Shown here: piece after piece, positions 8,552 to 18,300 of the stretch | Layout of the letters: each line of letters opens with the position of its first letter | How positions within the stretch are numbered: position 1 is the stretch's first letter | DNA from: Muribaculaceae bacterium | Lineage (GTDB): Bacteria; Bacteroidota; Bacteroidia; Bacteroidales; Muribaculaceae | Assembly: GCA_028689665.1 (NCBI GenBank) | Contig: JAQVCR010000001.1 | Span: forward strand, 49,745-113,744 | Length of the DNA stretch: 64,000 bases | Direction of reading: 5' to 3' | The notes under the pieces: model-generated | Told to the model about the DNA's origin: nothing | Database searches by the model: none | What the model saw: only the letters and a program-made list of their open reading frames with translations | Program-made: the position numbers and the translations under genes

Positions 8552-9634
8552 ATGACTACAATTGCTGTAATCGGGATTCGAGGGCTGCCGGGCATTCAGG
8601 GTGGCGTAGAAAAGCATTGCGAAAATATATATCCTTGCATGGGCAACGATATTAAATTTAATATTTATCGTCGCAAGAGCTACATCACTCCTTTCTCGAA
8701 TGTGCAATTTCCAAATATCAGCTTCATCGACTTGCCTTCAACCAGAATAAAAGGATTTGAAGCTGTATTTCATACGTTCATCTCTTGTCTTCACATATTA
8801 TTCCATCGTCCCGATATTGTGCATATACACAATATCGGGCCCGGAATGTTCACTCCACTATTACGCCTATTCGGAATTAGGGTTATTCTCACCTATCACA
8901 GCCCAAACTATGAGCATAAGAAGTGGGGAACTATCGCCAAAGCAATTCTACGAATGAGCGAATTCTTATCGCTTAATTTTGCCACAAGAATCATCTTTGT
9001 AAACAAATTCCAGATGGAGAAATATCCTCAAAAGATAAAACTCAAATCGGAATATATTCCTAATGGCATAAATGATATAGAAATAAGCACCAATACTAAT
9101 TATATCGACCGACTTGGCGCAGAAAAAGGTAAATATGTTCTTGGAGTAGGCAGAATTACACCTGAAAAAGGCTTTGAGTATCTTATCGAAGCCATAAATA
9201 GAATCGATGCTGTCCCTCAACTCGTAATTGCCGGTGCCAGCGACCACGATACTGCATACCTTGACTATCTTAAAAGTCTTGACACTAACCACAAAGTAAT
9301 ATTCTCAGGTTTCACTACCGGCGACGATTTGGCACAGCTTTACAGCAACGCACGAATGTTTGTGCTTTCGTCGGTAAACGAAGGGTTTCCACTAGTCATG
9401 CTGGAAGCAATGAGCTACTCCCTGCCTATGGTCGTGTCGGATATTCCTGCAACACACCTCATCGAGCTGCCAAAAGAATATTATGCAAATAAAGCCGACA
9501 GCAACGACCTGGCAGCAAAAATTAATGCCACCTACAACAATGCTGAAAGTAAAGTTAAATACAACCTAGAGCAATATCGTTGGAAAGATATTGCTTTGCA
9601 TACCAGCGATATATATCGAGAAATATCTAAATAA
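8552..9634 (+). CDS. Glycosyltransferase with DUF1972 N-terminal domain (GT4)
   Basis: A 360-residue GT-B enzyme. The start at 8552 (MTTIAVIGIRGLPGIQGGVE) is chosen over the ATG at 8534, because the latter lies inside the preceding gene and the former begins exactly at the family's first beta strand. The GIQGGVE loop is typical of the DUF1972 group, which includes rhamnosyl- and fucosyl-type transferases. The donor domain shows LGVGRITPEKGFEYLIEA near residue 204-221, VIAGASD, and VLSSVNEGFPLVMLEAMSYSLPMVVSD, with the E-x7-E signature. It is the last gene of the polysaccharide locus and is followed by a strong hairpin. Confidence 0.88.
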   Translation: MTTIAVIGIRGLPGIQGGVEKHCENIYPCMGNDIKFNIYRRKSYITPFSNVQFPNISFIDLPSTRIKGFEAVFHTFISCLHILFHRPDIVHIHNIGPGMFTPLLRLFGIRVILTYHSPNYEHKKWGTIAKAILRMSEFLSLNFATRIIFVNKFQMEKYPQKIKLKSEYIPNGINDIEISTNTNYIDRLGAEKGKYVLGVGRITPEKGFEYLIEAINRIDAVPQLVIAGASDHDTAYLDYLKSLDTNHKVIFSGFTTGDDLAQLYSNARMFVLSSVNEGFPLVMLEAMSYSLPMVVSDIPATHLIELPKEYYANKADSNDLAAKINATYNNAESKVKYNLEQYRWKDIALHTSDIYREISK

Positions 9635-9637
9635 AAA

Positions 9638-9665
9638 AATCGGCACCCTTAACAGAATGCCGATT
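9638..9665. terminator. Bidirectional intrinsic terminator between the EPS locus and ychF
   Basis: An 8-base perfect inverted repeat (AATCGGCA / TGCCGATT) with a 12-base loop. T-rich sequence follows on the plus side and A-rich sequence precedes it. It lies 4 bases after the DUF1972 glycosyltransferase stop and 28 bases from the end of the convergent ychF gene, so it can serve both. Confidence 0.75.
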
Positions 9666-9692
9666 CTTATTTATAATATATTTTTTATTCCA

Positions 9693-10796
9693 CTACACGT
9701 TAAAACGGAAGTGCATTATATCTCCATCTTCTACTACATATTCCTTACCCTCAACATTCATCTTTCCGGCTTCTTTCACAGCAGCCTCACTGCCTAGTGT
9801 GATATAATCGTTATATTTAATCACCTCGGCACGAATAAAGCCCTTTTCAAAATCTGTGTGTATCACTCCTGCGCATTGTGGAGCTTTGCTACCCTTAAGA
9901 TATGTCCACGCTCTCACTTCCATCTCACCGGCAGTAAAATAAGTCTGAAGATTAAGTAAATGATAAGCCGCACGAATCAATCTCGATACCCCCGACTCCT
10001 CAAGTCCTATCTCGTTCAAGAACATTTGACGCTCTTCGTAAGTATCAAATTCTGCAATTTCCGATTCAGTCTTAGCCGCAACTATTAGTATCTCGGCATC
10101 CTCTTCCTTGACAGCCTCGCGCACCATATCGACATATTTATTTCCATTAACAGCCGAAGCGTCGTCGACATTGCAAACATACATAACAGGCTTATTTGTC
10201 AATAAGAATAATTCGCGAGCAAATTTTTGCTCATCTTTACTCTCAAAGCTCACAGCTCTTGCTGCCTTGCCTTGCTCAAGTGCCTCTTTATATTGGCGAA
10301 GTACCTCATATTGCAACTTAGCAATCTTATCGCCACCCGTCTGTGCTTGTTTCTGAACTCGATTAATACGTCCTTCAATAGTTTCTAAATCTTTTAACTG
10401 AAGTTCATAATCAATGATTTCCTTATCTCTCAACGGATTCACACTACCATCGACGTGGGTGATATTATCATCGTCAAAGCAACGTAACACATGAAGAATA
10501 GCATCTGTCTCACGAATATTTGCCAAGAATTTATTTCCAAGACCTTCGCCTTTCGATGCCCCCTTAACAAGTCCTGCAATATCTACTATCTCGACATTTG
10601 TAGGAACAATTCGCTGTGGATTAACCAATTCAGCCAGCTTATTAAGACGCTCATCTGGAACAGTTATAACACCTACATTAGGTTCTATTGTACAAAACGG
10701 AAAATTTGCCGATTGTGCCTTTGCATTAGAAAGACAATTGAAAAGAGTGGACTTTCCCACATTTGGAAGTCCGACAATACCACATTGAAGTGCCAT
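9693..10796 (-). CDS. ychF: Redox-regulated ATPase YchF (Obg-like)
   Basis: A 367-residue cytoplasmic P-loop ATPase of the Obg family that associates with ribosomes. Walker A is GLPNVGKST at residues 8-16. The switch region NVEIVDIAGLVKGASKGEGLGNKFL follows. The position of the usual G4 NKxD motif is occupied by a CNVDD sequence (near residue 204-208), consistent with ATP rather than GTP preference. The C-terminal TGS domain with YLKGSKAPQCAGVIHTDFEKGFIRAEVI is intact. Length matches the family (about 363-367). It stands alone, convergent with the polysaccharide locus, with a TATCTTTG promoter element upstream. Confidence 0.97.
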   Translation of the reverse strand: MALQCGIVGLPNVGKSTLFNCLSNAKAQSANFPFCTIEPNVGVITVPDERLNKLAELVNPQRIVPTNVEIVDIAGLVKGASKGEGLGNKFLANIRETDAILHVLRCFDDDNITHVDGSVNPLRDKEIIDYELQLKDLETIEGRINRVQKQAQTGGDKIAKLQYEVLRQYKEALEQGKAARAVSFESKDEQKFARELFLLTNKPVMYVCNVDDASAVNGNKYVDMVREAVKEEDAEILIVAAKTESEIAEFDTYEERQMFLNEIGLEESGVSRLIRAAYHLLNLQTYFTAGEMEVRAWTYLKGSKAPQCAGVIHTDFEKGFIRAEVIKYNDYITLGSEAAVKEAGKMNVEGKEYVVEDGDIMHFRFNV

Positions 10797-10866
10797 ATTT
10801 TTTATTGTAAACTTTTATTATTCAACATAAAACGTACGCAAAGATTTGCTACGCAAAATTTGAGTG

Positions 10867-10874
10867 CAAAGATA
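10867..10874 (-). promoter_or_regulatory. Bacteroidota -7 promoter element for ychF
   Basis: TATCTTTG on the minus strand, matching TAnnTTTG, about 70 bases upstream of the ychF start. The -33 TTTG is imperfect, so confidence is moderate. Confidence 0.45.
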
Positions 10875-10958
10875 GTGAAAATCATAGCGAAATTAAAATT
10901 AAGCTACTCCTTTTTACTAAAAACAAATTGTAAACACACTTTAATAGCCTAAAAAAAT

Positions 10959-10994
10959 ACAGAGTGTGAAAACTTTCAATTGTTCACACTCTGT
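10959..10994. terminator. Intrinsic terminator for the lipoprotein/glycosidase operon
   Basis: A 12-base perfect inverted repeat (ACAGAGTGTGAA / TTCACACTCTGT) with a 12-base loop, 24 bases beyond the lipoprotein stop. On the minus strand it runs into a TATTTTTTT tract, as expected for a rho-independent terminator. Confidence 0.8.
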
Positions 10995-11017
10995 AGATTG
11001 TTTATATCTTGAGCTAT

Positions 11018-11935
11018 TTAATAGCCTGCGCCATTAATGGTGATTGTCTCACCTCCGATTTTTCCTTGTGCCTCGGTACAGCCTATTTTAAAATATTTCA
11101 CATCAGGACAGCGCATATCGGTAAATCGACCTGTGTGCATTGGCACTTTCACGTCTTTTCCATCGACATAGCGATATAGATAGGTCGATTTCCATTCGCC
11201 TTCTTTCACTACAGTCTTAGTTGGCTGAACCGGCTTACCCTCGTTGGCTACTTGGTCGATAGCATTTACACGCTTAAACACTCCCTTTGTGCCTTTTTGA
11301 TAGCCTGCACAGTCATATAGTGCCTCATATCTCTTGCCATTGCCTTCGACAACAAATTTCAATTTACCTTTAGAATCTATTCTCACCGACATAGTTATTT
11401 CTTCGCCGGGATACCAATAATAAGCAGCTTGGGCTGGTGCATTGCTGTAATTAGACTCTTGAGACCCCGATTTCGTGCGTCGCATAAAGGGACGGAATGC
11501 ACGACTGTCGGCAGTAACATTGCCATTGGCATCTCTAATCACTTCCCACGTCATACCTATATCAGTTTCTTGTCCGCCCATTGTGCCACCCATATACACC
11601 GATGGATTATCTAGATATTGCATTGGCCTATTTGGATTTAATCTTGATTGGTCAAAATCCATTTTCGGGAGTACAACGGTACCTTCTATTCCGGTCCACA
11701 CATCTACACTCGACACTGCTTTGCGATAATATGCACCTGCAAAACACTGTGCGCTAGTCGAAGGCTTCACCTCGTTAGGGTAAAACGTATTGATGTAGTC
11801 TACCTCCGGTTTCGGAGTAGGATCAACAGGATCGGTCGATGGTGGAAAATCATCTCCGGGAGCATCGTGTTCCTTTGTACAACTTCCTAAGACGAGCAAG
11901 ACTAAAGAAAAAATCAATATTATGTTTTTCTTCAT
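11018..11935 (-). CDS. Hypothetical surface lipoprotein
   Basis: A 305-residue protein with a lipoprotein signal peptide: MKKNIILIFSLVLLVLGSC, with the acylated cysteine at residue 19. A proline- and aspartate-rich linker (about 27-45) then leads to a beta-rich body without a motif I recognise. The acidic residues right after the cysteine (TKEHDAPGDD) resemble the export signal that sends Bacteroidota lipoproteins to the outer face of the outer membrane. It starts 12 bases after the T9SS-sorted phosphodiester glycosidase and shares its terminator, so the pair probably forms an operon and may act on the same glycoconjugate. No catalytic residues can be assigned. Confidence 0.7.
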   Translation of the reverse strand: MKKNIILIFSLVLLVLGSCTKEHDAPGDDFPPSTDPVDPTPKPEVDYINTFYPNEVKPSTSAQCFAGAYYRKAVSSVDVWTGIEGTVVLPKMDFDQSRLNPNRPMQYLDNPSVYMGGTMGGQETDIGMTWEVIRDANGNVTADSRAFRPFMRRTKSGSQESNYSNAPAQAAYYWYPGEEITMSVRIDSKGKLKFVVEGNGKRYEALYDCAGYQKGTKGVFKRVNAIDQVANEGKPVQPTKTVVKEGEWKSTYLYRYVDGKDVKVPMHTGRFTDMRCPDVKYFKIGCTEAQGKIGGETITINGAGY

Positions 11936-11947
11936 AATTTTCTCAAG

Positions 11948-14425
11948 TTATTTAATTATAAGTTTTTGTGAGTAGTTTCCATTCTCAGTAATAATTCTTG
12001 CAATATATACCCCCTTTGCAACGCTGCTAACATCGAGCGTAGCGCTACCTCCATTTACCTCTACATTACGACGATACACAATTGCGCCATCGAGTGAATA
12101 TATTTCGAGCTGGGCATTATCCGAATTTGAGCTTATCGACAATTGTCCATCAACAACAGGGTTTGGATATAAATTAGCCTGATTTACCTTGCCTAAATCT
12201 ATACATTCCACCGAACTATGATTGTTGTAATATGCCTCTAGTTTATGAATAGTAATTGTCTTTTCGCCCTTGTCGACTCCCGATGTCTGCAAATAGAATG
12301 AAAGTCCTGCCATTGTGATAGGATAAATTGATAAATCATTCAAATCGCCAAGTAGGCTCATATCGAAATCTATGGTATAGCGCACACCGGCTTCAAATGC
12401 TTTTTCACCATTCTTATACTGAACCGGACTTATCTTTGTCATCAACGCCGAGCGCAAATCACTCTGAACATAGTTTATAGGCAATGTTGGTGTAAATTCA
12501 AGTGTTATCTTATCAGGAAGTCCAAAGAACGGCAGGGTATTTGTCATCTTTATGTTTGAACCTCTTGCTGCGGTAAAATTAAAGCTAATCACTCCGTCTT
12601 TATCTATTGCAAGATTAGATGCCCCTGTGCCTTTAAGCGACCAGTTGCTCCACTCTTGTCCCATTGTTGCATCTTCTGGAATTTGTACTCTCACTGTTAC
12701 CTCTTCAGCAAAACTTCCAAGCGAGCATTTCAATGTAGTCTCGCCATTTTTAAGACCTCTTAGCACTCCTTTTTCAATACTTGCAATAGTAGGATCGACA
12801 AGCTCCCAATTCATATCGGCTGAATCGTAAAGATATGTATTACGACCTACTGTGGAAACGACCTCGACAGGATAAGCTCTTGCTCCATCAATTACTATTA
12901 AAGGCTTAATACGTAATGCCATCTCCGACGACACTGTTGTGAATGGTTTAGTTACTTTTATGCCTTTATAATCGGCTGTAATTGTTCCATACGATGGAGT
13001 AAAGTGAGCCTTCACCATACTTCCTTCGCCTTTACCTACATTGTCGGTGCATGTAATGTTTACGCCTTCTACATTGTCGCTGACTAATTCGCCATACTTA
13101 TTATAGCCTAAAATACGAGGTGTGTATACTGCCCCTGCAGGGATAGTTATATTAAAATTGTCAAATTCTATTCTTGATATTTCTTGGCTGTCGGGTGCTG
13201 TAGAATAAAGAAACCAACTAGTAGATACCGATCTGGGAGTACCTTCTGTCGTCTTATTTACTACTGCGCCATCGACCATCATTTGCGCCGAACCGCCTGC
13301 ATCGAAATTAGCCACAGCCCAGCAACCCATACTCTTCAATATCTCGCACATAGGACCTGTGGTACAGCCCTTTGAATATCCATAATCGCCCGTCGACATA
13401 TCAATCACTATGATATAAAGTTTCTTGCGATCCTTGCTCATTCCGTATGCACAACGCGAATATACAGTAGCACAATAGCCATCTGTTACATTTGCTTCGG
13501 TCAATTCGCCATCTTCCATTACTAGGTTATTACCCTCGACCATATTCTCGATTAATGGCTTGACTCCGGTTTTATTATCAGTCCACGCATGATTTATGGT
13601 TATCTTATCACCCGGCTGAAGTTTCTGCAAATAAGGCTTGTAACTTCCCGAACCGGTAAGACAGAAATCATAATCTCCAACAGTTTCACTAGCTTTATCA
13701 AACGATACAGCCATTACAGTTGCAGTCATATCTTTATTTACTGCCCACTCTTGCCCCTCATCAACATTTAGATATATATTGTCGTTGGTAGCATTTGTAA
13801 GCATTGCACGATCTTTTCCGTATTCTGATGTAAATACAGCTAGCTCTCCCTCATGGCATATTTTATTAAACTGTATGATTTCGAGATTTTTATCCCACTT
13901 TTCGCATTTTGCTTCGCCATACCAGCTCATTGCACCCACCCATAAGTTCTTATCCTTATCGACAGCAAGACATCCACGTCCACCATAAGCAATATCGTTA
14001 TGTGCATTGGTCTCTGTAAGAATTTTGCCATTAAGCACATTAGCACCAAAGTTAGTGCCAAGCATATAAGCCCAACCTGCGCCATGCCCGGTAACAACCC
14101 AGAAACTCGCATTTGCACCTGCAATAGGCTTCTTTCCCTCTTCTTTGTGGCGAATGTAAGCATCAGCAAGAAGTTCCTGCTTTCCTATCGTATTAAATGG
14201 CTGTGTTGTTTCAATCTTATTGTAAGGATTAGTAAGATCCATCACGATAGTATAAACATTTAACGGATAGTCGGGAATACGATAACGTGTGTGTAAAATA
14301 CCGGGACCGACTTCACGCTGAAAAATAGTATCGGTAGCATACTCTTGACCATTAAGCACTAAAGTAGCATTCACAGTTCCGTAAGAAATTAAAAACGAAA
14401 CAATTAGTAGTAAAAATCTATTCAT
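11948..14425 (-). CDS. Phosphodiester glycosidase family protein with T9SS sorting domain
   Basis: An 825-residue secreted protein with a signal peptide (residues 1-20). The body from about 60 to 410 matches the NAGPA/DUF2233 phosphodiester glycosidase family: KPIAGANASFWVVTGHGAGW near 97-116, then TVYSRCAYGMSKDRKKLYIIVID, and the active-site region VANFDAGGSAQMMVDG near 370-385. Beta-sandwich repeats follow. The end is a C-terminal type A sorting domain of the type IX secretion system: NLYPNPVVDGQLSIS near 753-767, then YSLDGAIVYRR, GVYIARI and a KLIIK terminus. Known relatives remove alpha-N-acetylglucosamine from phosphodiester-linked glycans. The protein should therefore be carried over the outer membrane by the T9SS whose PorU and PorV genes lie downstream. 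Substrate unknown. Confidence 0.87.
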   Translation of the reverse strand: MNRFLLLIVSFLISYGTVNATLVLNGQEYATDTIFQREVGPGILHTRYRIPDYPLNVYTIVMDLTNPYNKIETTQPFNTIGKQELLADAYIRHKEEGKKPIAGANASFWVVTGHGAGWAYMLGTNFGANVLNGKILTETNAHNDIAYGGRGCLAVDKDKNLWVGAMSWYGEAKCEKWDKNLEIIQFNKICHEGELAVFTSEYGKDRAMLTNATNDNIYLNVDEGQEWAVNKDMTATVMAVSFDKASETVGDYDFCLTGSGSYKPYLQKLQPGDKITINHAWTDNKTGVKPLIENMVEGNNLVMEDGELTEANVTDGYCATVYSRCAYGMSKDRKKLYIIVIDMSTGDYGYSKGCTTGPMCEILKSMGCWAVANFDAGGSAQMMVDGAVVNKTTEGTPRSVSTSWFLYSTAPDSQEISRIEFDNFNITIPAGAVYTPRILGYNKYGELVSDNVEGVNITCTDNVGKGEGSMVKAHFTPSYGTITADYKGIKVTKPFTTVSSEMALRIKPLIVIDGARAYPVEVVSTVGRNTYLYDSADMNWELVDPTIASIEKGVLRGLKNGETTLKCSLGSFAEEVTVRVQIPEDATMGQEWSNWSLKGTGASNLAIDKDGVISFNFTAARGSNIKMTNTLPFFGLPDKITLEFTPTLPINYVQSDLRSALMTKISPVQYKNGEKAFEAGVRYTIDFDMSLLGDLNDLSIYPITMAGLSFYLQTSGVDKGEKTITIHKLEAYYNNHSSVECIDLGKVNQANLYPNPVVDGQLSISSNSDNAQLEIYSLDGAIVYRRNVEVNGGSATLDVSSVAKGVYIARIITENGNYSQKLIIK

Positions 14426-14556
14426 TCTTGTTGTATTATAAATAATTTCAGGTTAATAAAATAATTGTTTTGTAAAGATAATTATTATTTTTATTATTCC
14501 AGACAATTTGTTAGAATCATTTATACTTTAAGACTTTCATATTAAATATTTAATCT

Positions 14557-14564
14557 TAACTTTG
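14557..14564 (+). promoter_or_regulatory. Bacteroidota -7 element just upstream of the GH25 gene
   Basis: TAACTTTG, an exact TAnnTTTG match, only 6 bases before the GTG chosen as start of the lysozyme gene. No good -33 TTTG is found at the usual distance. A start at this -7 element would give an extremely short or absent leader. Confidence 0.5.
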
Positions 14565-14570
14565 TGCGCT

Positions 14571-15296
14571 GTGAAAACGAAGAAAAAAATAAGCATTACT
14601 CTAATATTCTTATTTACGACAATATTATTGGCGATAAGCGTTTATGTGATTTATCGTTCTATTCATCGTCCAATAATCAACATTGATCGTGAAGAATACC
14701 CCGTATTGGGAATCGACATTTCGGCACATAATGGCAGCATAGATTTCACAAAAGCGAAAAGCGATGGAGTGTCGTTTGTTTACATCAAGGCCTCAGAAGG
14801 GGCTTCATTTAAAGACCAAGCTTTTGACGAAAACTATAACAAAGCCTACGAAGCCGGTTTAGCTATTGGAGCATATCATTTTTTCAGATTCGACATTAAC
14901 GGTACTCTGCAAGCTATGAACATTATTAAATGTATTCATGGCAAAGAATTTCAATTACCAATAGCCATCGACCTAGAAGAGCATGGAAACCCGGCGACTA
15001 TTACACCAAGCGTAGTTAAGCGACTACAAGATATGCTCGACTATCTTGAGAGTCATAACTACCCCGTAATCATATACACTAATATAGATGGCTATCGACG
15101 ATTTGTTGAACAATATTTTGCCGACTATTCTTTGTGGATATGCCGATTCACTACCCCCACCGATGATATTAATTGGGAAATCTGGCAATACAGCCACAAT
15201 GGCGACATTAAAGGAATTAACGGAGATGTAGATTTAGACGTATTCTGTGGCTCGAAAGAAGAATTTCAAAAATGGATTGATAAGTCGATATTTTAA
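14571..15296 (+). CDS. GH25 lysozyme (N,O-diacetylmuramidase), membrane-anchored
   Basis: A 241-residue glycoside hydrolase of family 25 that cuts the bond between N-acetylmuramic acid and N-acetylglucosamine in peptidoglycan. An N-terminal signal anchor lies at about residues 6-27. The catalytic fold begins with VLGIDISAHNGSIDF, carrying the first family aspartate. Other blocks are VYIKASEGASFKDQAF, AIGAYHFFRF, and PIAIDLEEHG with the catalytic DxE pair. The GTG at 14571 is taken as start; a TTG at 14562 is in frame but overlaps the -7 promoter element. It is followed after 86 bases by the first PorU-type gene on the same strand. Possible roles are local wall remodelling for envelope assembly or defence against other cells. 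Confidence 0.88.
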   Translation: MKTKKKISITLIFLFTTILLAISVYVIYRSIHRPIINIDREEYPVLGIDISAHNGSIDFTKAKSDGVSFVYIKASEGASFKDQAFDENYNKAYEAGLAIGAYHFFRFDINGTLQAMNIIKCIHGKEFQLPIAIDLEEHGNPATITPSVVKRLQDMLDYLESHNYPVIIYTNIDGYRRFVEQYFADYSLWICRFTTPTDDINWEIWQYSHNGDIKGINGDVDLDVFCGSKEEFQKWIDKSIF

Positions 15297-15382
15297 ACTA
15301 TTTCTTTTATCATTCAGTAATATTTTTAAGAGATTCACGTTCACTATATAGGTAAATTCAAATAATTTCACCCTAAACATAT

Positions 15383-18300
15383 ATGGATCTAAAAATTATT
15401 CATCTCTTTAAATATATTTGCTCTATTATCTTGCTAGTTTTTTCGGCTGGCGAAATAGTGGCTTTCAATACTTCTGTTTATAGTGCAACCTCTAATCTCA
15501 AATCCGGGAAATGGGTGAAAGTTAAAGTTGAGAAAGACGGAATATATCGCATTACACAATCGGATATTGCTAAATGGGGATTCTCTAACATCGAAAATAT
15601 TAGAGTATATGGCTATGGTGGTGCGCCTATTTCTGACGTATTGCGAGAAAGCTCGTATATCGACGACCTGCCTCTCACTCCTGTCATTCGCACCTCTGCC
15701 GGGATTTTATTCTATGGGAAAAGCCACGAATCGTGGAATCAAATTGCTCAAAGTGGATTAATGTATCGTCAAGAGCAACACCCATATTCTCAATATGGTT
15801 GCTATTTTATTACCGAGAACGATGCTAGTGAAATAACCTACGAGAAGCCTAATGCCGAATTATATGGTACCGACCCAATATCGACATTTACCGAACGAAC
15901 ATTTCACGAAAATGAGCTTTCTTCTCCGGGTATGACCGGACGCTATCTTCTTGGCGAAGATTTTAGATATTCCACCACACAGAGTTTTAAATTTACTCTT
16001 ACCGATATTGTTCCCGAATCGAAAGTATACGTTCTCACTGCTTTTGCCGCAAAAGTGATGCAAGGCACCTCATCGCTTACTTTTCAATATAATGGCACAA
16101 ATCTCAGCAAAACATCTACCGACGATATTCGTGCCGTTACGTCGGCTGCCTATGAGCATGTTAAATACACCGAGACCATCAAATCGTTCCCTCTAAGCGA
16201 TGCGAATCTCGCTTATTCTATAAATTTCACTTATTCAGGTACACTCTTTGTTGCTAAGTTAGACCACATAACAATAAATTACACTCGCAACCTATCACTC
16301 AATAGTAATGAATTATTATTTAGAGGCGCGGGAAGCAATGATTATAAAATTGCCGGGGCTACCGAAAACACCAGAGTACTCGATATTACATCGCCAAATA
16401 AGCCGATAGAGATGGCTGTCTCCATTAATGGTAATGTCGCATCTTTTGCCGCTAGAAATAGTGGAAACCGAGAGTTTATTGCATTTAACTCTAACGCAAC
16501 TTACCCCGCTCCCACTCTTGTCGAGGCTGTTGCTAATCAAGATTTGCACTCAACCGAAGTTCCTAACATGGTAATTATTACGCCTCCTGAATTTCAAGCT
16601 CAAGCTCAACGAATTGCCGAAATGCACACTAAAAATGATGGTATGAGTGTAGCTGTGGTTACGCCTCAATTAATATATAATGAATTCTCCTCAGGCACTC
16701 CCGATATAAATGCATATCGTCGCCTGCTCAAAATGTATTGGGATAGAGGAAACTCGTCTACCGAATCAAATAAGCTCGGTTATGTCCTTCTATTTGGTCG
16801 CAGCTCTTATGACAACCGACAAATCACCGACAAAGTAAAAAAAGCCACTTATCCAATGCTCCTCAATTGGCAATCACTAAGTGGAGATAATGAAAACTCT
16901 TCTTACAACACCGATGATATTTTAGCTTTTCTAAACGACAATTCAGGCCAGAATATGGCATCAGATAAACTTTGTATCGCCGTGGGACGTATGCCGGTAA
17001 AGAGTGTTACCGAAGCTCGCCAAGCTACCGATAAACTTATCAGCTACACATCGAATACAAATAAAGGCACATGGAAAAATAATCTTCTTATCATTGGCGA
17101 CGACGACGACAATGCTATTCACATGAAGCAATCGGAAGCCGTAATTAAATTACTAAAAGAGTATGGAGGAAGCAAATATATATATAACCACGTCTACACC
17201 GACGCTTTTACAGCAGTCAGCAGCGGTGGCGGTCGCTCTTATCCCGATGCGCGTAATAAAATGTTCCAAAAATTCAGCGAAGGTATGCTGTGGGTGAATT
17301 ATGTGGGACACGCTAACCCAGTGAGTTGGACTCACGACGGACTGCTCAACATATCAGACATTAACAACCAATTCTACTATAAAAATTACCCTCTACTCTA
17401 CACCGCAACTTGCGAATTTACTCGTTGGGACTCAGATGATGTGTCGGGTGGTGAAATTGTATATCTAAATCCTCAAGGTGGTGTCATCGCACTTATCACA
17501 GCATCGAGAGTGGTCTACATTGCCGATAACGGCGTGCTAAATTCTTTCGTTTCGCGTTTCGTCTTTTCTAAAGATGAAAATGGTAACCATCTAAGGACAG
17601 GAGACATCTTGAAAAATGGTAAGAATTTATACTCTGTCTCTAACGATAACAAACTCAAATATATGCTTATCGGCGACCCGGCTATGCGACTTAACTACCC
17701 ATCTTACACTGTAAAGCTAGAAACGATCAACGGCGAAGCGGTAAACGATGAGAACCAACCAACAATAAAAGCTCGATCGACTACCGAAATCGCCGGGACA
17801 ATACTTAACAGCAAAGGTGAAAAAGCCGAAGAATATAACGGAGTTCTCACTACTTCGCTTTACGATGCCGAAGTGTCGGTTGAAACTAATGGCTATGGCG
17901 AAAACGGCGAAAAATATATCTACTACGACCGCGCCAACAAATTATATATCGCCGCCGACTCGATAAAAAATGGAGCGTTCAAGATTACAATAAATATGCC
18001 TGCCGAGATTTCTAACAATTACAGCCCGGCTCTATTTAATTTCTATGCCGACGGTAAAGATGGCGACATCGCTGTCGAAGCAAATGGCGCAAGCGAAAAC
18101 CTATATGTATATGGATATGACGAAAGCGCAACCGAAGACAATGAAGGTCCCGAAATAGAATCTATATACCTAAACTCGGAGTCGTTCAAAAATGGAGATA
18201 CAGTAAACGAATCACCTATGCTATTTGCCACATTCAACGACAAATCGGGAATTAATATTTCTACCAGCGGAATAGGACACCAAATGTCGATACTGGTAGA

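Noticed and set aside
8192..8707. 171-codon minus-strand open frame across the radical SAM and DUF1972 genes
   Set aside because: Both plus-strand genes have clear family motifs throughout; the reverse frame is a shadow without recognisable features.
10491..10952. 153-codon plus-strand open frame opposite the ychF start
   Set aside because: It is antisense to the conserved GTPase domain of YchF and covers the ychF promoter; the product is cysteine- and isoleucine-rich without a domain.
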